NCBI RefSeq assembly: GCF_001514145.1
Contig: NZ_KQ948658.1
Coordinates: forward strand, 185,687-249,686
Length of the DNA stretch: 64,000 bases
Origin: Streptomyces canus
GTDB taxonomy: Bacteria; Actinomycetota; Actinomycetes; Streptomycetales; Streptomycetaceae
Direction: 5' to 3'
Shown: positions 1-9,351 of the stretch, piece after piece
Numbering within the stretch: the first letter of the stretch is position 1
How the letters are laid out: each line of letters begins with the position of its first letter
Translations under genes and position numbers: made by a program
Notes under the pieces: model-generated
Database searches by the model: none
The model's input: only the letters and a program-made list of their open reading frames with translations
What the model was told of the DNA's origin: nothing

Positions 1-504
1 CGCGGGCAGCGCCGACCACACCGCGTCGGCGGCGACGACCATGTCCAGGCTCGACGCGTACAGGTCGTTCATCCGCTCGACGAGCGTCACCAGCGAGAAC
101 CGCTCGCTCAGCTTGCCCGAATTGCCGTGCAGGGTGGGCGCGTTGGCCGTGGCGGTCGCCGAGCCCGCGACGGTGACCGACTCGCCGCGCAGCAGCTCGG
201 TCAGCTCCACCAGGTCCTCGCGGCTGGACCAGCGGCGGCGGGAGCGGATCTCGCGGGCCGAGCGCAACGCGTCCGAGTACGCGTCGAAGTACGCCCACAG
301 CAGGGTGATCGAGGCGTCGGCGGACGTCCAGCGCTCCTTGGTGACGCCGGTGAGTTCGGCGCCCTCCAGGAGCCGGCGGCCCGCGTGGTCCTGCAGGGCG
401 AGAAGCGAGGTCTCTATCGCCTCGTGCTCCGCGCCGAGCCGCGCCAGCGCACGGTCCACCTCGTCCCGGTCCATCACCGGCCCGGGGGGTCCCGTGACGC
501 CCAT
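1..504 (-). CDS. Hypothetical helical protein, C-terminus beyond window edge
   Basis: Reads leftward off the window from an ATG at 504, so only about the first 168 residues are seen. The visible part is charged and mostly helical (Glu/Arg/Leu-rich, possibly coiled coil), without a signal peptide or membrane segment. I do not recognise a catalytic motif. It lies 56 bases downstream of the GlnH-like binding protein and runs in the same direction, so it is probably co-transcribed. In mycobacteria glnX and glnH are neighbours of the kinase gene pknG; whether a PknG-like kinase follows to the left cannot be seen. Function unknown. Confidence 0.75.
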   Translation of the reverse strand, partial: MGVTGPPGPVMDRDEVDRALARLGAEHEAIETSLLALQDHAGRRLLEGAELTGVTKERWTSADASITLLWAYFDAYSDALRSAREIRSRRRWSSREDLVELTELLRGESVTVAGSATATANAPTLHGNSGKLSERFSLVTLVERMNDLYASSLDMVVAADAVWSALPA

Positions 505-560
505 CGATCACCTCTCGCTGCTGAAGGGTTACTGGGTGGTTGTCTGTCTTTGCGGATCCG

Positions 561-1643
561 TCAGTTCTTGCGCAGGTACTTCGGTGGCGGCGGCTCCGAC
601 TTCGCCGAGCTCTCGTTCAGTGTGGCCGACAGCCACCTGTCGTACGACGCCTGCCAGCCGTCGGTGGTGTCCTTGCGGTAGTCCACCAGGATCTGGTTGA
701 CCCGGCGTACCAGATCGTCGGCGTCGCTCCTCATCGCCACGCCGTAGTACTCGGTGGTGAAGGGGGAGCCCTTCAGTTCGACCGTGGGGTCCTGGGCGGC
801 CTGGCTCGCGGCGAGCGCGCCGTCGGTGACCACGGCGTCGACCTCACCGAGCTGAAGCCTGACGAGACAGTCGAGTTGGTTGGGGACGGGGGGCGAGATG
901 ACCGCGGAGGAGACCAGCTCCTTCGCCTTCTTGGCGTCCACCAGCTCGGTGTTCGCCGTGGAGCCCTCCGCCGTGCAGATCCGCTGCTTCGCCAGCGTCC
1001 CGTTGTAGCCCGTGATGCCGGAGGACTTGGGGGCCAGGACCTGCTGGCCCGTCTTGAAGTACGGCGCGGAGAACGCCACCTGGCCCAGGCGGGTGCAGTT
1101 GATCGTCATCGTGCGGACGACCATGTCGACCCGGCCCGCCTGGATCGCCGGGATGCGCTGGTTGGTGGGGATCGCCTTGAACTGCACGGCGTTCGGGTCA
1201 CCGAGGATGTCCTGCGCGATCCGGTGCACCAGGTCGATGTCGAAACCCTCCAGGTCGGCCGTCGGGCCGCCGTTGGGGTTGCGGTAGCCCCAGCGGTAGC
1301 TGTTCTGGTCGACGCCGACGATCAGCTTGCGCTTCTCGCCCTGCCGGGCCTTGATCTTGTCTATGGTCGGGCCGTCCGCGCTCGACGGGGACAGCGTCTG
1401 GTCCTCCGGGTGCGTCTTGATCGCCGGATTCGTACAGGGGCCGTCGTCCGCGACCTGATCGGCACGGGTCACGCCCGGCCCGCCGGTGCCCGTGCTGCCG
1501 TCGCCTTGCGACCGGGCCACCGGCAGGAGCAGCGCGAAGGCGAGCACCAGGCCGCAGACGACCGCCATCGCCCCGACACCGCCCCAGCCCTTGAGACCGG
1601 TCCGCACACGTCCGCGCATCCGCATCGTCACGCCCCCTCTCAC
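561..1643 (-). CDS. GlnH-like periplasmic amino-acid binding protein
   Basis: 360 residues with an N-terminal hydrophobic anchor or signal (about residues 20-45), then a type-2 solute-binding fold of the SBP_bac_3 family (amino-acid binding). Its GTG start overlaps the stop of the upstream membrane protein by four bases (GTGA), which implies translational coupling. No ABC permease or ATPase is adjacent, so a sensory role is more likely than transport. The pairing with the next gene is the same as mycobacterial glnH-glnX, where Asp/Glu binding is relayed to PknG. That comparison is by family and gene order; the ligand is inferred. Confidence 0.8.
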   Translation of the reverse strand: MRGGVTMRMRGRVRTGLKGWGGVGAMAVVCGLVLAFALLLPVARSQGDGSTGTGGPGVTRADQVADDGPCTNPAIKTHPEDQTLSPSSADGPTIDKIKARQGEKRKLIVGVDQNSYRWGYRNPNGGPTADLEGFDIDLVHRIAQDILGDPNAVQFKAIPTNQRIPAIQAGRVDMVVRTMTINCTRLGQVAFSAPYFKTGQQVLAPKSSGITGYNGTLAKQRICTAEGSTANTELVDAKKAKELVSSAVISPPVPNQLDCLVRLQLGEVDAVVTDGALAASQAAQDPTVELKGSPFTTEYYGVAMRSDADDLVRRVNQILVDYRKDTTDGWQASYDRWLSATLNESSAKSEPPPPKYLRKN

Positions 1644-3103
1644 CGGTACTCCGACAGCCTGCGCCCGATGCCCAGCACCGCGCCGGCCGCGCCGAGGACG
1701 GCCAGGACGGCGGCGCCCGCCGGCAGTCCGGTCATCGCGCCCAGGCCGTCACCGGCCGACCGCGCGAACTCCTTCTCCTCGTGGGTCAGGGCCTTGGCGA
1801 GGTTGTCGTCGACGCTGTCGAAGCACTCGCCCGTGGCGCCCTTGCCGCCTATGACCCGCTTCAGTGCCTCTTCGTAGTTGCCGTTGTCGTCCTGCGCGCG
1901 GGCCGCGGTGTGACGCTGCTTCCACACCGTCATGTTGCCCTCGGCTGCGATCACCGGCGTCTTGCCGCTGCTGTCGTCGGCGAGCTTCGACGCCTCCGCC
2001 AGGCCCTTGCCGAGGGTGTCCATGTCCTTGTCGAAGTCGAAGTCGTAGGCGTCGTAGGTGACGTCCACGCCCTGGGCGTTCTTCTTGGTGACCGTCTCGG
2101 CGCCGCGGGCCACAAGCGTGAGGTTTTCGTTGCCGCGGGCCTTGAGGGAGGCGATCCGCGCGTCGTGCAGCACGTTGAGCGAGCGCACTCCGTGGTCGTA
2201 GGAGTCGTTGAGCCCGGCGCGCGCGACGGTGTGGCCGACGACCAGCCACAGCAGCACCACGGTCGCCGTCGCGGTGGCCGCGACCAGGCCGTGGTTGAGA
2301 ACCCGGTTGGTGCGCCGGTAGTTGCGGTGCTGGGCCCAGGCGAGCCCGGCGAGGGCCAGGACACCGAGGCCGATCGCGGCCCACGGGTAGGGCGTGGCGT
2401 CGGCGTAGTCGGCGCGCAGCCGCTGGTTCTCGCTGGTGTAGAGGTTCTGCGCCTTCGGGAGCATCTCCTCCTGCATCTTCTCGTTGGCGTACCGCAGATA
2501 GGCGCCGCCGACCGGGAAGCCCTGGCGGTTGTACGTACGGGCCCGCTCCACCAGGCCCTTGTACTCCGGCAGCAGGGTGTTGAGCTCGGCCACGGTCTTC
2601 GCGGCGGGCGAGTCCGGGTCGGAGTTCGAGGCCGCCTTGATCAGACCGGCCGCGGCCAGGTCGATGTCCTCCTCGTACTTCTTGCGGGAGTCGGCCGTCT
2701 CCTGGCCGCCGGCCAGGAAGCCGCTGGAGGCCGCGGTGTTGGCGTCGGCCAGATAGCGGTAGATGTCGGCGGCGGCGCTGCTGAGCGGCTGGCTCTTGTG
2801 CAGCACGTCGTCCGCCGCGGCGGCCCGCTCGTTGGTCTGCCACGCGGTCACCGCGCCGAAGAGGACGACGAGCAGGGCGAGCGCCGCGCCGATGATGCGC
2901 AGCCGGCCCGGTTCGGTGGTGGCGGCCGCGCGCACCTGGTCGAGACCTTCCGCGAAGGCCGTACGACGGGCGGGCGCCGCGGGGGCCTCCGGGGCGGGCG
3001 GGGGCGGTGGCTGGGCCGGGGGTCCCGGCTGCGGTGGTACGGCCGGGATCGTGGGCACGCCGGAACCCGGTGGTGCCGTGCTGCTCTTCGGCGGGTGTGT
3101 CAC
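1640..3103 (-). CDS. GlnX-like membrane sensor protein
   Basis: 487 residues from a GTG at 3103, chosen because GGGGGAGG lies about 8 bases before it; a longer reading to 3166 is possible. Residues 1-45 are Pro/Ala-rich and probably disordered in the cytoplasm. Four membrane segments are visible near residues 70-88, 240-258, 272-292 and 460-480, separating two extracellular helical regions of the four-helix sensor type. Family knowledge: GlnX couples extracellular GlnH to intracellular signalling. Directly followed, with overlap, by the GlnH-like gene. Could also be described only as a chemoreceptor-like membrane protein. Confidence 0.72.
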   Translation of the reverse strand: MTHPPKSSTAPPGSGVPTIPAVPPQPGPPAQPPPPPAPEAPAAPARRTAFAEGLDQVRAAATTEPGRLRIIGAALALLVVLFGAVTAWQTNERAAAADDVLHKSQPLSSAAADIYRYLADANTAASSGFLAGGQETADSRKKYEEDIDLAAAGLIKAASNSDPDSPAAKTVAELNTLLPEYKGLVERARTYNRQGFPVGGAYLRYANEKMQEEMLPKAQNLYTSENQRLRADYADATPYPWAAIGLGVLALAGLAWAQHRNYRRTNRVLNHGLVAATATATVVLLWLVVGHTVARAGLNDSYDHGVRSLNVLHDARIASLKARGNENLTLVARGAETVTKKNAQGVDVTYDAYDFDFDKDMDTLGKGLAEASKLADDSSGKTPVIAAEGNMTVWKQRHTAARAQDDNGNYEEALKRVIGGKGATGECFDSVDDNLAKALTHEEKEFARSAGDGLGAMTGLPAGAAVLAVLGAAGAVLGIGRRLSEYR

Positions 3104-3301
3104 CGTTTGACCTCCCCCATGGTCATCCCTCGCCGCAAGTATCGCTGCCGGGACCGACATCCGCACCGGGCTTCACTGGATCTTGATCGAACCGCAGCGG
3201 ATCGCCTGCGACGGCCCGGCCATCCCCCCGCACCACCCCTTGCCCATGAATACGCCAGGGGAATCGGTTCGGTTCCCCCGGGGGCGCGTAGGGTCGCCCT
3301 C

Positions 3302-3892
3302 GTGCGCGGGGTGCGAGTGGTGATGATCGGCGGAACGTCCCATACCGGCAAGTCCACGGTCGCCGGGGCGCTGGCCGACCGGCTCGGCTTCGAGCATCGG
3401 TCGACGGACCTGCTGGCGAGACATCCGGGGCGCCCCTGGCGCACGCCGGAGCGGGAGGTGCCGCCGCATGTGGCCGAGCACCACGCGACGCTCGCCGTCG
3501 ACGAGTTGATCGACTCGGTCCTCGCCCACTACGCGCGGCTCTGGCCCCGTATCGAGGAGCTGGTCAGGACGCACGCCACCGGACCGGGCCTGGTCCTGGA
3601 GGGCTCGGCGCTCCGGCCGGAGCGGGTCGCCACGCTGGACGTGCCGCACACCGCCGCCGTATGGCTCACCGCTGACGAGGACGTCGTACGCGCCCGGATC
3701 CGTACGGCCGGGCGCTATGACGCGGCGACGCGGGAGGAATGGTTCCTGATGGACAAGTTCCTGGCCCGCAGCGTGCGTTACCAGTCGCTGACGGTGGAGG
3801 CCGTGGACCGGCTGGGGCCGGCCCGCGTCGACGCCGGGAAGGACAGGTCCGTCTCCGAGGTGGCCGACGCGGTGCTCGCTCAGGCCTCGTAG
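3302..3892 (+). CDS. P-loop nucleotide kinase-like protein
   Basis: About 196 residues, GTG start at 3302 (alternatives at 3311 and ATG 3323 are in frame). A Walker A motif GGTSHTGKST sits at the very N-terminus, followed by an adenylate-kinase-like layout with several Arg residues late in the chain (VRARIRTAGRY) that could form the lid. It resembles small-molecule kinases of the AAA_33 / 2-phosphoglycerate kinase type. Divergent from the GlnX-like gene and convergent with the sugar kinase (13-base tail overlap), so it is probably a single-gene unit. Substrate not predictable. Confidence 0.75.
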   Translation: MRGVRVVMIGGTSHTGKSTVAGALADRLGFEHRSTDLLARHPGRPWRTPEREVPPHVAEHHATLAVDELIDSVLAHYARLWPRIEELVRTHATGPGLVLEGSALRPERVATLDVPHTAAVWLTADEDVVRARIRTAGRYDAATREEWFLMDKFLARSVRYQSLTVEAVDRLGPARVDAGKDRSVSEVADAVLAQAS

Positions 3893-4851
3893 TACGCCCG
3901 CGTCCTCGCCTGGACCTCCGCGGACGCCCCGGCCCGGTCGAGGCCGAGGAGTGCCGCGCCCAGGACCGGACTCGCCGTCACCACCCGGGGGACGGCCTTC
4001 GGGGCGCGCGCGGCCAGGAGTTCCCGCACGCCGTCGTCCAGTTGGGGGTGCCGGGCGGCCAGGACGCTGCCGCCGAGCAGGACCGGTGTCTCCTCGTCGA
4101 GGAGGTCGAGGCGGGTCAGGGCCACCGTCGCCATGGACACCACCTCGTCGGCCAGGCGGTCGACGAGGGAGCGGGCCACCGGGTCGCCAGCGGCGGCCGT
4201 GGCGAAGAGCACCGGCGTCAGCTCGTGGCGGCGGGCGGGGGCGATGTCCTCCAGGTGCAGGGCCTCGATGAGGGCGTACATCGACGGCAGCCCGAAGTGC
4301 CGCGGGAGCACGCGCGCGAGGTCGGTGCCGACGCCCCGCCCGTCCTCCGCGCGGGCCGCGTGCCACAGGGCCTCCTCCGCGAGGCCCCAGCCGCCGCCCC
4401 AGTCGCCGGAGATCCGGCCGAGCGCGGGGAAGCGGGCGGTACGGCCGTCGGGGCGCATGCCGACGCAGTTGATGCCCGCGCCGCACACCACGGCGACCCC
4501 GCGCGGTTCGGTGACGCCGGCCCGCAGGATCGCGAAGGTGTCGTTGCGGACCTCCACCTCCACGCCCCACGCGCGCGCGTGCAGGGCGGCCGCCAACTGC
4601 TGCTCCTCGACGGGGAAGTCGGCGTTGGCCAGACAGGCCGAGACGTGGTCCACCGACCCGACCCCGGCTGCGGTGAACGCCTGTCCCACCGCGTCGGCGA
4701 TCACGTCCACGGCCGCCTCGACGCCCACCACCGGCGGCCGGAAACCGCCGCCGCGGGCCGTGGCCAGGACGCTTCCGTCGGCCGCGACGACGGCGACGTC
4801 GGTCTTGCTGTTGCCCGCGTCGACGGCGAGGACACTTGCGGTCAGGCCCAC
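3880..4851 (-). CDS. BadF/BcrA-type N-acetylglucosamine kinase-like protein
   Basis: 323 residues from a GTG at 4851 that overlaps the end of the GH4 gene by 10 bases. The ASKHA phosphate-1 loop is seen at the start (LAVDAGNSKTDVAVV), with the phosphate-2 region (VVCGAGINCVG) and SGDWGGGWGLAEEAL, typical of GlcNAc kinases of the BadF/BadG/BcrA/BcrD family. Last gene of the ROK/ABC/GH4 operon. By context it phosphorylates the imported or released amino sugar or hexose. ATP-dependent sugar phosphorylation is family knowledge; the exact sugar is inferred. Confidence 0.85.
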   Translation of the reverse strand: MGLTASVLAVDAGNSKTDVAVVAADGSVLATARGGGFRPPVVGVEAAVDVIADAVGQAFTAAGVGSVDHVSACLANADFPVEEQQLAAALHARAWGVEVEVRNDTFAILRAGVTEPRGVAVVCGAGINCVGMRPDGRTARFPALGRISGDWGGGWGLAEEALWHAARAEDGRGVGTDLARVLPRHFGLPSMYALIEALHLEDIAPARRHELTPVLFATAAAGDPVARSLVDRLADEVVSMATVALTRLDLLDEETPVLLGGSVLAARHPQLDDGVRELLAARAPKAVPRVVTASPVLGAALLGLDRAGASAEVQARTRAYYEA

Positions 4852-6107
4852 GCGAGATGCTCCCGGTTGTGTGCGATCAGTCGGTCGGTGAGCCCCTCGG
4901 CGTACGCGTACTGGCCGACGAGGGGATGGGCGAGCAGCGCCTTGAAGACCCGGTCCCGGCCGCCGTGCAGGGCCGCCGTGAGCGCCAGGTCCTCGTACGC
5001 CGTCACGTTCGCCATCAGGCCCGCGTAGAGCGGGTCCACGGCGGGCACCGCCAGCGGGGTCGGCCCCTTCGGGCCCACCGCCGCCTGCACCTCGATCACC
5101 GCGTCGTCGGGCAGGAACGGCAGCGTGCCGCGGTTGAGGGTGTTGACCACCTGGTAGGGGCTGCCGCCCCCGCCGAGCAGCCCGGCGGCCAGGTCGACCG
5201 CCGCCTCCGAGTAGTAGGCGCCGCCCCGCTTGGCGAGCAGCTCCGGTTTCTCGTCCAGGGCCGGGTCGCCGTACATCGTGAGCAACTGCCGCTCCATCTC
5301 CGCCACTTCGGCGGCACGGGACGGTTTCGTGCCGAGTTCCCGTACGACCTCGTCGTGTGCGTAGAAGTAGCGCAGGTAGTACGACGGGACCACGCCGAGC
5401 CGGTCCAGCAGGGGGCGCGGCAGGTGCAGGTCGCCGGCGATGGCGTCGCCGTGCTCGGTGAGCAGCTCGGGCAGGGCGTCCTCGCCCTCCGGGCCGCCGA
5501 GCCGTACCGCGGTCTCCCAGGTGAGGTGGTTGAGGCCCACGTGGTCGAGGTGGATGTCGGAGGGGGTGACGCCGAGCAGCCCGGCGAACTTCCGCTGGAA
5601 GCCGATCGCCACGTTGCACAGCCCGACCGCCTTGTGCCCGGCCTGGAGGAGGGCGCGGGTGACGATCCCGACCGGGTTGGTGAAGTCGATGATCCAGGCG
5701 TCCGGGTTGGTGCGGCGGACGCGTTCGGCGATGTCGAGGACCACCGGGACCGTGCGCAGCGCCTTGGCGAGGCCGCCCGCGCCGGTCGTCTCCTGGCCGA
5801 TGCAGCCGCACTCCAGGGGCCAGGTCTCGTCCTGCTGGCGGGCGGCCTGGCCGCCGACGCGGAGCTGGAGGAGCACCGCGTCGGCGCCTTCCACGCCCGC
5901 GTCCAGGTCGGACGTGGTGACGATACGGCCGTCATGGCCCTGCTTGGCGAAGATGCGCCGCGCGAGCCCGCCGACCAGCTCCAGGCGCTCGGCGGCCGGG
6001 TCGACCAGGACGAGTTCCTCGACGGGCAGGGTGTCCCGCAGGCGGGCGAAGCCGTCGATGAGTTCGGGGGTGTAGGTCGAGCCTCCGCCGACCACGGTGA
6101 GTTTCAT
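4842..6107 (-). CDS. Family GH4 NAD-dependent glycosidase (6-phospho-beta-glucosidase type)
   Basis: 421 residues, full length for the family. The N-terminal nucleotide-binding loop is VVGGGSTYTPEL; DFTNPVG, the metal-site Cys in CNVAIG and the His in LNHLTW are all present. GH4 enzymes cleave by an NAD- and Mn-dependent redox elimination mechanism. Starts 6 bases after the inner-membrane permease gene and overlaps the sugar kinase. Classical 6-phospho-glycosidases follow PTS uptake, whereas here the importer is ABC-type, so either the neighbouring kinase phosphorylates the disaccharide or this enzyme takes unphosphorylated substrate. Confidence 0.88.
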   Translation of the reverse strand: MKLTVVGGGSTYTPELIDGFARLRDTLPVEELVLVDPAAERLELVGGLARRIFAKQGHDGRIVTTSDLDAGVEGADAVLLQLRVGGQAARQQDETWPLECGCIGQETTGAGGLAKALRTVPVVLDIAERVRRTNPDAWIIDFTNPVGIVTRALLQAGHKAVGLCNVAIGFQRKFAGLLGVTPSDIHLDHVGLNHLTWETAVRLGGPEGEDALPELLTEHGDAIAGDLHLPRPLLDRLGVVPSYYLRYFYAHDEVVRELGTKPSRAAEVAEMERQLLTMYGDPALDEKPELLAKRGGAYYSEAAVDLAAGLLGGGGSPYQVVNTLNRGTLPFLPDDAVIEVQAAVGPKGPTPLAVPAVDPLYAGLMANVTAYEDLALTAALHGGRDRVFKALLAHPLVGQYAYAEGLTDRLIAHNREHLAWA

Positions 6108-6113
6108 GCCTGA

Positions 6114-7007
6114 TTAACCCTTCACTCCGGTCAGCGTGACGCCCTCGACGAACGCCTTCTGCGCGAAGAAGAACACGAGGATCACGGGGGCCATGACCAG
6201 CACGGTCGCGGCCATGGTGAGGTTCCAGTCGGTGTGGTGCATGCCCTTGAATGACTCCAGGCCGTAGCTCAGCGTCCAGGCGTTCTGGTTCTCCGAGGCG
6301 TAGATCTGCGGGCCGAAGTAGTCGTTCCAGGCGTAGAAGAACTGGAAGAGGGCCACCGCGGCGATCCCGGGCTTCGCCATGGGGATCACGACCCGTATCA
6401 GGGTGCGGAAGTCGCCGCAGCCGTCGACCTTCGCCGCGTCCACGTACTCGTTCGGGATCGTCATCAGGAACTGCCGGAGCAGGAAGATCGAGAACGCGTC
6501 CCCGAACGCCATCGGGATGATCAGCGGCCACAGGGTGCCCGACAGCCCGAGCTGCTTCGCCCAGAACAGGTACATCGGGATGATGACGACCTGCGGCGGC
6601 AGCATCATCATCGAGATCACCAGCATCAGGGAGAGATTGCGGCCCCGGAAGCGGAACTTGGCCAGCGCGTACGCCACCGGGATCGACGACACGACCGTAA
6701 GGACTGTTCCCAGTCCCGCGTAGATCAGCGTGTTGCGCCACCAGGTCAGAAAGCCCGGGGTGTCGAAGACTCGTTGGTAGTTGCCCCATTCCCAGGTGTG
6801 CGGGATCAGGTCGCGGCTGAGGGCCTGGGTGTCGCTCATCAGCGAGGTCAGGAACACGAACACGAAGGGCAGCGTGAAGAAGAGGGCCGCGGCCAGGCCG
6901 AGGGAGTGGACCGCGACCCACTCCAGGGCGGCCTTGCGCCGGGCGGTGCGCTCGGCGGGGGAGGCCGGGGTCTTCAACTCCACCGGCCGGTCCAGTACTT
7001 GGGTCAT
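6114..7007 (-). CDS. Sugar ABC transporter permease, MalG type
   Basis: 297 residues with six predicted membrane spans and the cytoplasmic EAA loop (EYVDAAKVDGCGDF, then G near IPMAKPG) that docks the ATPase. Belongs to the carbohydrate uptake-1 (CUT1) permeases. Two bases separate it from the other permease gene. No ATPase gene is in this operon; Streptomyces CUT1 systems often share the multi-purpose ATPase MsiK, which is the likely energiser here (inference from the genus). Confidence 0.9.
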   Translation of the reverse strand: MTQVLDRPVELKTPASPAERTARRKAALEWVAVHSLGLAAALFFTLPFVFVFLTSLMSDTQALSRDLIPHTWEWGNYQRVFDTPGFLTWWRNTLIYAGLGTVLTVVSSIPVAYALAKFRFRGRNLSLMLVISMMMLPPQVVIIPMYLFWAKQLGLSGTLWPLIIPMAFGDAFSIFLLRQFLMTIPNEYVDAAKVDGCGDFRTLIRVVIPMAKPGIAAVALFQFFYAWNDYFGPQIYASENQNAWTLSYGLESFKGMHHTDWNLTMAATVLVMAPVILVFFFAQKAFVEGVTLTGVKG

Positions 7008-7009
7008 GG

Positions 7010-7951
7010 TCAGTCACCTGCCTGGATGAGGCCGCCCCGGCGCCGCATCAGGAACGCGGTGAACACCATCGACAGGGCGAAGAGGACGAGGGCGACGACA
7101 CACGCGGAGCCGTAGTCGAAGCGCTGGAAGCCGAGGTTGTAGACGAGCTGGGGGAGGGTCAGCGTGGACTTCTCCGGATAGCCGGGCTCGAACTGCGTGC
7201 CCGCCCCCTGGATCACCCCCGAGGCGACCTTTCCGGCGATGAGTGGCTGTGTGTAGTACTGCATCGTCTGGATCACGCCGGTGACCACGGCGAACATCAC
7301 GATCGGCGAGATGTTGGGAAGGGTGACGAACCGGAACCGCTGCCACGCCGACGCCCCGTCCAGCTCCGCGGCCTCGTACTGCTCCTGCGGCACGTCGAGC
7401 AGCGCGGCCATGAAGATGACCATCAGGTCGCCGATGCCCCACAGGGCGAGCAGGGTGAGGGCCGGCTTCGACCAGGTGGGGTCGTTGAACCAGCCGGGGG
7501 CCGGGATGCCGACCTTCTCCAGGACCGAGTTCACCGGTCCCGTACCGGGGTTGAGGAGGAACGCGAAGGCCATGGTGGCCGCGACGGGCGGGGCCAGATA
7601 CGGCAGGTAGAAGAGCGTCCGGAAGACGCCGGTGCCCGTCTTGATCTTCGTGATGAGCAGGCCGACCCCGAGGCCGAAGACGACCCGGAGGGAGACCATC
7701 ACCACGACCAGCCACAGGGTGTTGCGCAGGGCCGGCCAGAAGTAGGGGTAGTGCTCGAAGACGTAGGTCCAGTTCTTCGTCCCGCTCCAGGTCGGCGGCT
7801 TGAAGCCGTCGTAGTGCATGAACGAGAAGTAGACGGTCGAGAGCAGCGGATAGGCGAAGAAGACCGTGAAGCCGATCAACCAGGGCGACATGAAGGCGGC
7901 CGTGCGAAGCGCCGACCTGCGGCGCTTCGACGCCAGTGTGACGGTGCTCAT
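7010..7951 (-). CDS. Sugar ABC transporter permease, MalF type
   Basis: 313 residues from the ATG at 7951, starting 2 bases after the binding-protein stop. Six membrane spans; EAA loop at EQYEAAELDGASAWQRF followed by TLPNISP. Forms the heterodimeric channel with the downstream MalG-type permease. CUT1 family; substrate is probably an oligosaccharide given the GH4 and kinase genes in the operon. Confidence 0.9.
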   Translation of the reverse strand: MSTVTLASKRRRSALRTAAFMSPWLIGFTVFFAYPLLSTVYFSFMHYDGFKPPTWSGTKNWTYVFEHYPYFWPALRNTLWLVVVMVSLRVVFGLGVGLLITKIKTGTGVFRTLFYLPYLAPPVAATMAFAFLLNPGTGPVNSVLEKVGIPAPGWFNDPTWSKPALTLLALWGIGDLMVIFMAALLDVPQEQYEAAELDGASAWQRFRFVTLPNISPIVMFAVVTGVIQTMQYYTQPLIAGKVASGVIQGAGTQFEPGYPEKSTLTLPQLVYNLGFQRFDYGSACVVALVLFALSMVFTAFLMRRRGGLIQAGD

Positions 7952-7953
7952 CG

Positions 7954-9297
7954 CTACTTCGCCTGCGCGATGTCCGTGTCGATCTGCCGGGCCGTGTCGG
8001 CGAGGCCCTTGTCCAGGTCGGTGGCCTTGCCGCTCTCGTAGTCGTAGCCGAAATTCTGGATCGTGGCGAGGTAGACACCGCCGTTGATCGACGCCGGGGA
8101 CGAGGACGAGTTCGGGTTCGCCGCGATGTCCAGGAACGTCTTGAAGCGCGGGTCGTACTTCAGCTTCGGCGACTTGAGGGCGGCCAGTGTGGACGGCACG
8201 TTGTGGATGTCGTTCGAGAAGCCGACGACCGCGTCCGTGTCCGTGGTGATGTACTTGACGAACTCCCAGGCCGCGTTCTGCTTGGTGCTGTTCGCGGCGA
8301 TGCCGGCGATCGTGCCGGTGATGTAGCCCTTGCCGTACTGGTCCGCCTGGTCGTCGGGGACGGGCAGCGGGGCGACACCGATCTCGAAGCCGGGCTTGGC
8401 GTCCACGGCCATGCCCAGCCGCCACTCACCGTCGAGCTGCATGGCGACCTGGCCGGTCTGGAACGGGTGCTTGGGGCCCCACTCGTCGCCCAGCGTGGCG
8501 CGGAACTTCTCCAGCTTCTGGAAGCCGCCGAGGTCACCGACGAGCTTCTTCTGGAGGGTGAACGCCGCCTTGAACGCGGGGTCCTTCGCGACGTTCGACT
8601 TGCCGCTGGAGTCGAAGTACTTCGGCGAGAACTGGCCGAGGTAGTGCTCGGTCGTCGTCTCCCAGCCGTGGTAGTTCGGCATGAAACCGAGCTGCTTGTA
8701 CGTGCTGCCCTGCGTGATCGTCAGCTTCTTGGCGTCCGCCTCGAACTGGGACCAGGTCTTGGGCGGCGAGGTGATGCCGGCCTTCTCGAACGCCGTCTTG
8801 TTGTAGTAGAGCCCGTACGCGTCGCCCAGCAGCGGCACGGCACAGCGGTCGCCGTCGAACTGCGTGTACTCGTTCATCGCGGCCGGGAAGGTCTTCTCCG
8901 GGTCGACGCCCGACTTCTTGAAGAACGGGTTGAGGTCGACCAGCGCACCCGAGGAGCAGAACTTGCCCACGTTGTTCGTGGTGAACGACGAGATGACGTC
9001 CGGGGCCTTGCCGCCGCCCGTGCGCAGCGCCTGGTTGATCTTGTCGTCGGTCATGTTGCCGACGACGTTGACGTGGATGTTGGGGTGGGCCTTCTCGAAA
9101 CCGGCGACCAGCGTCTTCACGGCCTTGACCTCGGAGTCCGCGCTCCAGGCGTGCCAGAAGTTGATGGTCGTCTCCTTCGAGGCGTCGTCCTCGGCGCCGG
9201 AGGAGGACTGACCGGTACAGGCGGTGGTGACGAGCACCGCGGACACGGTCAGGGCAAAGGCCGCCTTTCGGGCGACTGAGGGTATGGCTGTGCGCAT
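7954..9297 (-). CDS. Extracellular sugar-binding lipoprotein
   Basis: 447 residues. The signal peptide ends in a lipobox VTTAC with Cys27 as the lipidated residue. The rest is an SBP_bac_1 (CUT1 oligosaccharide-binding) fold with aromatic-rich segments typical of sugar pockets. First structural gene of the uptake operon, 54 bases after the ROK regulator stop. Presents sugar to the two permeases encoded next. Confidence 0.92.
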   Translation of the reverse strand: MRTAIPSVARKAAFALTVSAVLVTTACTGQSSSGAEDDASKETTINFWHAWSADSEVKAVKTLVAGFEKAHPNIHVNVVGNMTDDKINQALRTGGGKAPDVISSFTTNNVGKFCSSGALVDLNPFFKKSGVDPEKTFPAAMNEYTQFDGDRCAVPLLGDAYGLYYNKTAFEKAGITSPPKTWSQFEADAKKLTITQGSTYKQLGFMPNYHGWETTTEHYLGQFSPKYFDSSGKSNVAKDPAFKAAFTLQKKLVGDLGGFQKLEKFRATLGDEWGPKHPFQTGQVAMQLDGEWRLGMAVDAKPGFEIGVAPLPVPDDQADQYGKGYITGTIAGIAANSTKQNAAWEFVKYITTDTDAVVGFSNDIHNVPSTLAALKSPKLKYDPRFKTFLDIAANPNSSSSPASINGGVYLATIQNFGYDYESGKATDLDKGLADTARQIDTDIAQAK

Positions 9298-9351
9298 GAC
9301 GGGATCTCCCAGGGACGGGACGGCGTGGAAGAGGGGGGTGGGTACGGGGGT

